From assembly GCF_022965805.1 (NCBI RefSeq), contig NC_133103.1, positions 30,388,626 to 30,452,625 on the forward strand: DNA of 64,000 nt, written 5' to 3'. The stretch's first letter is position 1. The number at the start of each line of letters is the position of its first letter. Made by a program: the position numbers and the translations under genes. Below, piece after piece: positions 57,935-64,000 of this stretch. Source of the stretch: Primulina eburnea (Eukaryota; Streptophyta; Magnoliopsida; Lamiales; Gesneriaceae). The notes under the pieces were generated by a model that saw only the letters and a program-made list of their open reading frames with translations, made no database searches and was not told the origin of the DNA.

Positions 57935-59608
57935 TGTCACACCCTTACTCTATACTTAGCATAATTACCATAATCAAAATAGGATTTGAATGATATAACT
58001 ATATTATGAATCAAATCAACAAGGGGCATCACTTTGACGGTTTGTAAAAATTTTGGCATGATGTCCCTATATTTTGTATAAGCCCAAACCAAGCAACAAC
58101 ATTTATATATACATAGACACAAACTCAACTCAAGCAACAACATCAACCCATATATATAATCGTATTCTTACACACAAACATATTCTGTACCATCATACCC
58201 CTAGACATAAACATCGTAAAACTTGTTTCAAACCCTGACATTCAATTCATTATAATACATATGCGGAAGCTATACAATAAGAAGCCCGGTTCTTGTCGAG
58301 GTGAGGCACGTCACTAGCATCCATTGGCGAACCGGCATCCTACGCATCTTCACTACCTGATCCTGTAATACATGAGCTACGTGAGTTTATAAACTCAATA
58401 AGTTGGCACTTGTATGTATCAATATGCATCGAAGGAACATACATATCAAGTCGTGATCAACAATGAATCTTAAAAACATGTCATACCGTAGCATATATTC
58501 AATGTTCATTTTTGTACTTGAGCCTCATTAGTTGACCTGTACTACCGTGCTTGCTTTATTATATAGCTACTACTGTGTTGGACGTCAGGGAGCAACCTTT
58601 GGCAACCCCACGCCCCATGAACATATATTGGCCAATAGCTTTGGTGGACTTAAAACCACCCATGATGTCAACAAGCTCTATATCATGTAAAAATCAGTCA
58701 TTTTCCTTTCATGTTCATGTTCTTGTTCTTGAAATAGCACCCATCTTCAATATTCATGAGTTCCTTACATATTTAATACATAACAATGGAATATGGTGCT
58801 ATGTTTCAACAATAAATATACTAACAATGTACATATATCAATAATCAATGAGAATCATTTGAAATCATAATATTACTCATGTATTACTTCAAGAACATGC
58901 CAACTTACAGTCCAAGCGTACGAATACTTGTTTGAGACGATGTATCTCGCTCCTATACTGTCAAATATACCAATAACTCAGTCACTATTGTATAAACTAG
59001 GTGAAAATCACTCCTCTACAGGTAGAACAACTTAAAGAGAAGAAAACTTACTCCTATATGATGTTCTTGTGATGGAGAGTAAACTTCTAGCCTCAAAATG
59101 ATGAAGGAGAAGAAGAAAATGACTTTTTGGGAGGAAGGTTTCTTGTTTCTCTCGAGTTTTGCTGAGAAAAGAATGAAGGAAACTGATACAATGGCTTAGA
59201 AAGTCGAAGCTTATCTTCTTATATGCAAGGCGGCGCTTTTGGCTTATCTTCCACAATGATTTGGACAAAACCCAAAACGTGAAAGTTGTAGCATTATATC
59301 TTAGCTTTCTAATGGTTAAGGCCTCACACAATTTGGATCAATATTCAAATCATTATGCTAAAACCCGTAAAAACTACCATATCTACATCTCATTTCCTAC
59401 CAACTTCATAACACTATTTCTATGTACACATCTTACCATCACTATTTTGACATTTATTCATTCTCAATGCACCATAAACAATATAAAAGTCATGTTCAAT
59501 CTCAATATTGATACTTCAATCATCACGTGAAATCTAATAAGGTAATTAACTACAAAGTAAACGACATAAACGTGTTATAATCATTTGTACGAGTAACCGG
59601 GCATTACA
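57935..59608 (-). mobile_element. 5' LTR of element B
   Basis: 1674 bp, nearly identical to 51619-53292. Confidence 0.95.
59217..59226 (-). promoter_or_regulatory. TATA-like box of element B 5' LTR
   Basis: The minus strand GCATATAAGA lies about 385 bases into the LTR. The only GC-rich motif next to it is GCGCCGCC, with no array. Confidence 0.6.
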
Positions 59609-59613
59609 GCTAC

Positions 59614-60389
59614 GCTTCAACAACACAAATAAAATAAAAGCACAATCAAGAATAAATCAAAGTCGATAGATGAAACAACAAAACTAGTTTTGGGGTAGGA
59701 TCCCCTTAAATCCCAACAAAATGAAAATTAGCTACTAGAATTCATGATCGAATAAGCAAACAATGTTTAAACAAGAAAAAATTGAAACCAGAAATACGAG
59801 TCGCGACGAAAAAGCGAAGAATGTTGTAAGGAAATCTTGAAATATTCAACTCCAAGCTTCCTCCTAGTCTTTTCTCTCTTCCAAAACTTGGTGGCTACTG
59901 AATCCTCTCTGGAAATGGTGTCTAGGTTTGTTTTATCTCCCATATTTTTTCAAAATTGAGTACCGCTCGGAAGGTAAGATTCTACCACCCGAGTGCCAAC
60001 TCATCTGTAATTCTGCTTGTGAGGTGCGACACTCGCTCTCTACTGCTTCTACCGCTTGAGCGCCGAGCCTTTTGTAATTTAGACTTTTAAAGGCACATCT
60101 CGCGCCTGAGCGGTAAATCCTACTGCTCTAGCGCCAACTCTTATGTTCGGAAATCCATCTTCGCGCCCGAGCGGTAAGATTCTACTGCCAATTTCTTGTG
60201 GCTTGCACATTTCTATCCCGATTTAAGTTATCCGGTCATTTCACCTGCAAATTCTTAACATACAAGTTAGACATGATCGTATGCATATTCTAATTCTATA
60301 ACAAACAAAATGTATATGAAATCCATGCACACACAATGCAAAAAAACACAAAACTAATGCAATAAAATACGTAAAAACATCACCTATCA
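59614..60389 (-). mobile_element. Athila-like LTR, middle copy, right part
   Basis: It continues 50974-51618 after element B and ends at TGATAGGTG (minus, 60389). It carries the CG-rich array at 59961-60188. Confidence 0.85.
59961..60188. repeat. CG-rich inverted-repeat array, Athila-like middle LTR
   Basis: Four units homologous to those at 46323-46559, for example GCGCCCGAGCGGTAAGATTC near 60163-60182. Confidence 0.85.
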
Positions 60390-61700
60390 AGCCCCTCGTA
60401 CTGACCTTTTGCATGCCCTCATGAAAAATAGGTCTTAGACCACAACTAAGATACAAAATAAGACACCAAATAAAAGTACTAAACCAATCAAATCAATGGC
60501 GAAACAGCAACTGACGTCTCATGCCTCTACGGGTTTTTAAACTACATCTCATCATTGAAATCATAACACCCATTACCACCCCTTTTAAAGCACTTTTATT
60601 TTGACAAAAAATGTGTTCGTGTGTGTGCTGTGGGTTCTACTAGCTTGTACTTCAGATAAATTTGTTTGCAATTCATGTGAATCACCAAATCAACACAAGT
60701 TTTCACTCTCCTGAATTCCGTTTTTATTCGTGACCAACCAGTAAACACAATGTAGTAGAATTTCATGGTTGCACAATGATATTTAGGGGGTAATGTCAAC
60801 ATGTGCTCAAGTGGTCTGAAAAGATTGGGAGTACACCGATCATTTTCATTATGCACTTGTCAGAATTTTCATCTGACATTCCTCAACGCCTTATATCTCC
60901 ATCTTTTTAGCCTAGGGATAGGATTTCATTCATTTTTGGCTCCCCCACACCTTACATCACATTTTGTTTTTCACATTTTTTTCTTTTTTTTTTTAATAAG
61001 TGCAAAAATTTTCTCATGTGTACTCCCTAGGCTCTGACTATAAGGCATGTTCATTTATTTGTCTTAGGGACAAATTTTGAGGTTTTATGCACGATTGGAA
61101 GAATGTTATTCTAGGTTTACTATGTTTTTCTAGTGGTCAGTCACTCCTTTCAACAGGCATTCATTCAAGTTCTACTCGCATCTCATGTCTTTCATAATTC
61201 TCCCACAAATTTTTAAACTCGACTATCATTCACACAACTACCGAAACCCGCTATATGTGCATATAAAAATTCATAGTTATTCATGCTAAAGGGGTATTAA
61301 ATACGAGTGACAAGACTAAGAAAATGTAATTCATCAAGCCCAAAATCATCTTTAGCTACCAACATACTTTTTTCATACACAAATGACTGACCCCCTCATA
61401 CTAAGTGTGGGCAATGTCCCTATTGCACAAAATAATGAAACACATCAATGAAACACATATGTAGAACACAAAAACAAATGCAATGCAAACGACAGAATGC
61501 AAGAATGATGATAACAAACTACACAATGCAGCATAAAATAAAAAGGAAAAGAAAGCGAAACAGTGAACTCCTCGGATCAATGCTCGTTCTCGTCTTGCTC
61601 CTGTTGGACAACTCTGGGCTCCTGATCGTACGACTGAGGGTAAGCATAGCGGAATGGGAACGGAGGCAGAGATATAATTTAAAACTCAACTAAATAAAAG
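60390..61700. other. Non-coding 3' region of Athila-like internal region 2
   Basis: It aligns with 46763-48050 of copy 1 and no credible gene is seen. The PPT-like GAGGGGC (minus) sits next to the LTR. Confidence 0.7.
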
Positions 61701-61807
61701 ACGAAAATAAAAACAAGTAGGAAGAGAAAGAAATTAGTTCTCAATTTATAGTCGAGAGCTAGACTGTAGGTTCCCTCTCAGCTCTGACTGTTTTGGAATC
61801 GAGCGAC

Positions 61808-62160
61808 TCAAATTTGTGGCTCCACTATGCCACCCAAATAATGCCTCAGTCGTTGAGCATTGACTGTGAACGGCTCATTTTTTCCATCTCTCAAAGTTAT
61901 GGTTCTCGAGGGGAACACTTTGGTGATCATGTAAGGGCCCGTCCATCTTGACTTGAGCTTGCCAGGAAATAAATGCAGCTTGGAGTTGTGCAGGAGCACC
62001 GCTTCAACTTTTTTAAATTCCCTCGGTGTAATGCGCTTGTCGGGTGCTAGCATTGTATGCTCTAAGTACACGTACTTCAGCTGTGGAGGCAGTGGTTTGA
62101 GCTCACGTGGCGGCGATTCCTCAATGCTTGACTTCTAAGGTGTCATGTCTCTTCGATCGC
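61808..62160 (-). pseudogene. Athila-like fused protease-tail/integrase C-terminus, copy 2
   Basis: Here the fusion is in one frame: YLEHTMLAPDKRITPREF runs on into LHLFPGKLKSRWTGPY and ends at 61808 after HYLGG. The pre-RT linker and integrase C-terminus are joined exactly as in copy 1, with RT, RNase H and integrase core absent. Confidence 0.84.
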
Positions 62161-63150
62161 CCAAATCATCTAATTTCATCCTTAATGGCTTCTTCCATGG
62201 ATGTTTGGCACTAAAGTATGCCAATCTTTCAAATTTTTCTGCATTCAGTTCATCCTCCTTCACTTCAGTGGTGCGAGTGGCTTCCAATGGATCTTTCATA
62301 GCACCTGCGTAAAATGACACACAAGTGAATCCAATGAATCAACAATAGAACAATCATTAGTGTGCAGTGCGTGCTTAAGAGCGTTAAAAACATTAAAATT
62401 GATTTCCTCCTCTCCCACTCACAATCTCAACTTCTCTTCTTGCACATCAATCACATCCTTGCCAATTGCAAGAAACGGTCTCCCTAAAATCAAGGGCATC
62501 TCCCTATCCTATTCCATGTCAAGAACCTAAAAATATGTTGGAAATATAAACTTTCTCACTTTCACTAATACATCCTCTATAACTCAACGTGGATATTTGA
62601 TAGATCTGTCTGTTAACTGCAAGGACATCTTCGTTAGCTTATGCTTTCCCAATCCAGGTTTCATACATATAGACAAAGGTATAAGGTTAATACTTTCACC
62701 AAGATCTCACAAAGCTTTATGAAAAACCACATCACCAATTATGCAAGGAATAAAAAACTCCCTGGATCCTTGAGTTTTGGTGAGATCTTGTTTTGCACCA
62801 TTATAGAGCAATTTTCAGTTAATTTTACCTTCATAAGGCCTTTCAACTTCCTCTTATTTGCTAAGATGTCCTTCAGCAATTTATCATAGCTAGGCATTTG
62901 CATCAAAGCATCGGGAAAGGGAATATTGATGTGAAATTTCTTGAATATTTCAATGAACTTACCAGATTGCGCATCAATTTTAGCTTTTTTTAATGCTGCC
63001 GGAAAAAGTGGAGGAATAACAATTCTATATTTTGCGGTGAGTGCAGGTGTCGAGTTAGATGACTTACCCTTTGGTGTTTCGACCTGTTCCTCTTACAAGT
63101 GGCTTTTTGCGTCCTCCTACGACTAAAGTTTTCCCAACCCTTAACTCAAT
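62161..63150 (-). pseudogene. Athila-like protease region, copy 2 (broken)
   Basis: It aligns with 48541-49500. Recognisable parts are the acidic linker (DPLEATRTTEVKEDE near 62300) and the protease flap region (near 62470-62510). It has more frame breaks than copy 1 and no long frame. Confidence 0.75.
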
Positions 63151-63739
63151 CACATTCAATTGCTCTTTAGGGTTAGTCTCGAAGTTTCTTGGCAAGGTGC
63201 CCTGATCTATGCTTGACATTATCTTGGCCAACTATCCGATCTGAGTTTCCAAGCCTTTGAGAGCTGAATTGTGTAGTCAAGTTTTCGTTGCAGACATAAA
63301 TTGAGACATCATACTCTAAATTAGATTTCTCCTCTCGAGGCTCAGATCTATACATCGGTTGCTTCCCATACTGTTGGCCTCCTTGTGAGCGACCCTGACT
63401 GTTTTGACCACTCCATGAGAAATTTGAGTGTTGCCTCCATCCAACATTAAATGTGTTGGAATATGGGTCATTCTTAGGATGGTTTTGAGTCCCCACATGG
63501 TTCACAGGTGCCTCATTTTGCACATAATTATGACTCCTTGTCTGGCAATCCTTGGTGAAGTGCTCACCTCAACAACCATCACAGAAGATCTCTTGCAGTC
63601 TCATGGTCGTACCATCAACATTCATATTATTTATTCTCCTACTCAAAGCCTATAATTGTGCAGCAACCGCAGAAAAATTTCTTACCTGGTGAACTTCTAC
63701 ACTCCTTCTCTGATTATTCCTCTTAGATTGAGGATTATA
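63151..63739 (-). pseudogene. Athila-like gag C-terminal part, copy 2 (broken)
   Basis: Block 63523-63173 (HVGTQNHPKNDPYSNTFN, then QHSNFSWSGQ) matches 49830-49596 of copy 1 but retains an extra GRSQGGQQ stretch. The knuckle Cys region is near 63560-63590. The sequence is cut at 63739 by element C. Confidence 0.78.
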
Positions 63740-64000
63740 TGTAAGGCTCGAGATTTATTAGTCTTCATTGACGAAATACTCGGAAGATATGAGAATGCAT
63801 GATATAAGAAATTAGAGTTTTGAGTACAAGCAAGACCGCACCCGCGGTCGTTGCTGTTTGGAAAAATAAAAGTGGTGCCGAGAGCACAGCGCACCCGCGG
63901 TCCAAGAACCACCGCACCCGCGGTGCATGGACAGAAAGTTGACAAATTTTACCGAAGCAACACCGCACCCGCGGTAAGAATGAGACCGCACCCGCGGTCG
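63740..64000 (+). mobile_element. Element C: beginning of another LTR, truncated by window edge
   Basis: Homology with Athila-like copy 1 stops at 63739 and TGTAAGGCTCGAGATTTATT begins. The start resembles the TGTAATGCCCGAGATTT start of elements D and E, which suggests a plus-oriented chromovirus LTR. It carries a palindrome array from 63833. The candidate left TSD is ttata (63735-63739) but cannot be verified. Confidence 0.7.
63833..64000. repeat. Array of CCGCACCCGCGG hairpin units in element C LTR
   Basis: Five units in 168 bases, at about 63834, 63889, 63911, 63961 and 63985. The best form GACCGCACCCGCGGTC is a perfect 6-bp-arm hairpin with ACCC loop. It begins about 95 bases after the LTR start, comparable with the arrays in D and E, and continues past the window edge. 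Confidence 0.92.

Larger units (their letters stand above)
51619..59608 (-). mobile_element. Element B: very young Tekay-like chromovirus with perfect TSD (gctac)
   Basis: A 7990-bp element with TGTCACACCC at 51619 and ...GGGCATTACA at 59608, flanked by gctac at 51614-51618 and 59609-59613. Both LTRs are 1674 bp and I find only two differences (g/a at 52929 versus 59245; a/g at 53242 versus 59558). The internal region is complete and has one frame break. This is the best-preserved and probably youngest insertion in the window. Confidence 0.96.
45289..63739 (-). mobile_element. Athila-like non-autonomous element in LTR-int-LTR-int arrangement
   Basis: On the minus strand the block has two LTRs (46762-45289; 60389-59614 plus 51618-50974) and two internal regions (50973-46763; 63739-60390). 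Both internal regions have Athila features: gag with CX2CX4HX4C, a protease block ILGRPFLA, a long non-coding stretch before the PPT, and a PBS resembling the tRNA-Asp type. In both the sequence from RT to the integrase core is absent. The right internal region is cut by element C and the outer LTR is not seen. Confidence 0.85.

Overview
This window is plant nuclear DNA, almost certainly pericentromeric or other heterochromatic DNA of a flowering plant. The sequence does not let me name the species. I find no convincing host gene, rRNA or tRNA gene in 64 kb. Nearly every base belongs to LTR retrotransposons of the Ty3/Gypsy order: several chromodomain-bearing, Tekay/Del-like chromoviruses and one Athila-like family. 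They are inserted into each other up to four layers deep. Boundaries were set from TG...CA termini, 5-bp target-site duplications (TSDs), primer-binding sites (PBS) and polypurine tracts (PPT) read directly from the sequence.

Layout. (1) 1-1830: part of a long LTR (family X, minus orientation) inserted in element F. (2) F, plus strand, 1831-9080: decayed PR-RT-RNaseH-IN with a solo LTR (3070-4556) in its RNase H, then a ~2.6-kb 3' LTR. (3) G, minus strand: an old chromovirus whose gag and protease pieces lie at 45204-44621, 27679-27522, 11158-10882 and 9555-9081. They are separated by a solo LTR (9703-10661, TSD agttt), element D (11159-27521, TSD tgtgt) and an X-family LTR (27680-44620, TSD aagtc/cagtc). 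(4) Element A (11396-19528, TSD ctgga) is nested in an LTR of D. (5) Element E (28877-43281, TSD ggctg) is nested in the X LTR, and element H (32977-39404, TSD gttta) is nested in E. (6) 45289-63739: an Athila-like non-autonomous element in LTR-int-LTR-int arrangement, with young chromovirus B (51619-59608, TSD gctac) inside the shared middle LTR. (7) 63740-64000: the first 261 bp of a further LTR (C).

Each complete chromovirus encodes Gag with CCHC knuckles, protease, reverse transcriptase, RNase H and a DD35E integrase with a C-terminal chromodomain, expressed from a U3 promoter and primed by initiator-Met tRNA. A has two nonsense codons, B has one frameshift, and H lacks exactly the integrase catalytic core through an in-frame 633-bp deletion. 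D, E, F and G are multiply broken. A and B look very young, because their LTR pairs differ at about 3/1257 and 2/1674 sites by eye.

The most unusual signal lies in the LTRs. In several families the promoter region carries an array of short repeats, in four of them directly ahead of a TATA box. In five families the repeats are CG-rich inverted repeats; in the solo LTR they are CAACTGA boxes. The motif differs between close relatives (D versus E share an LTR backbone but not the array), yet nearly the same palindrome occurs in unrelated families (D and the Athila-like element). This suggests modular, fast-evolving promoter cassettes and is the best candidate here for something undescribed.
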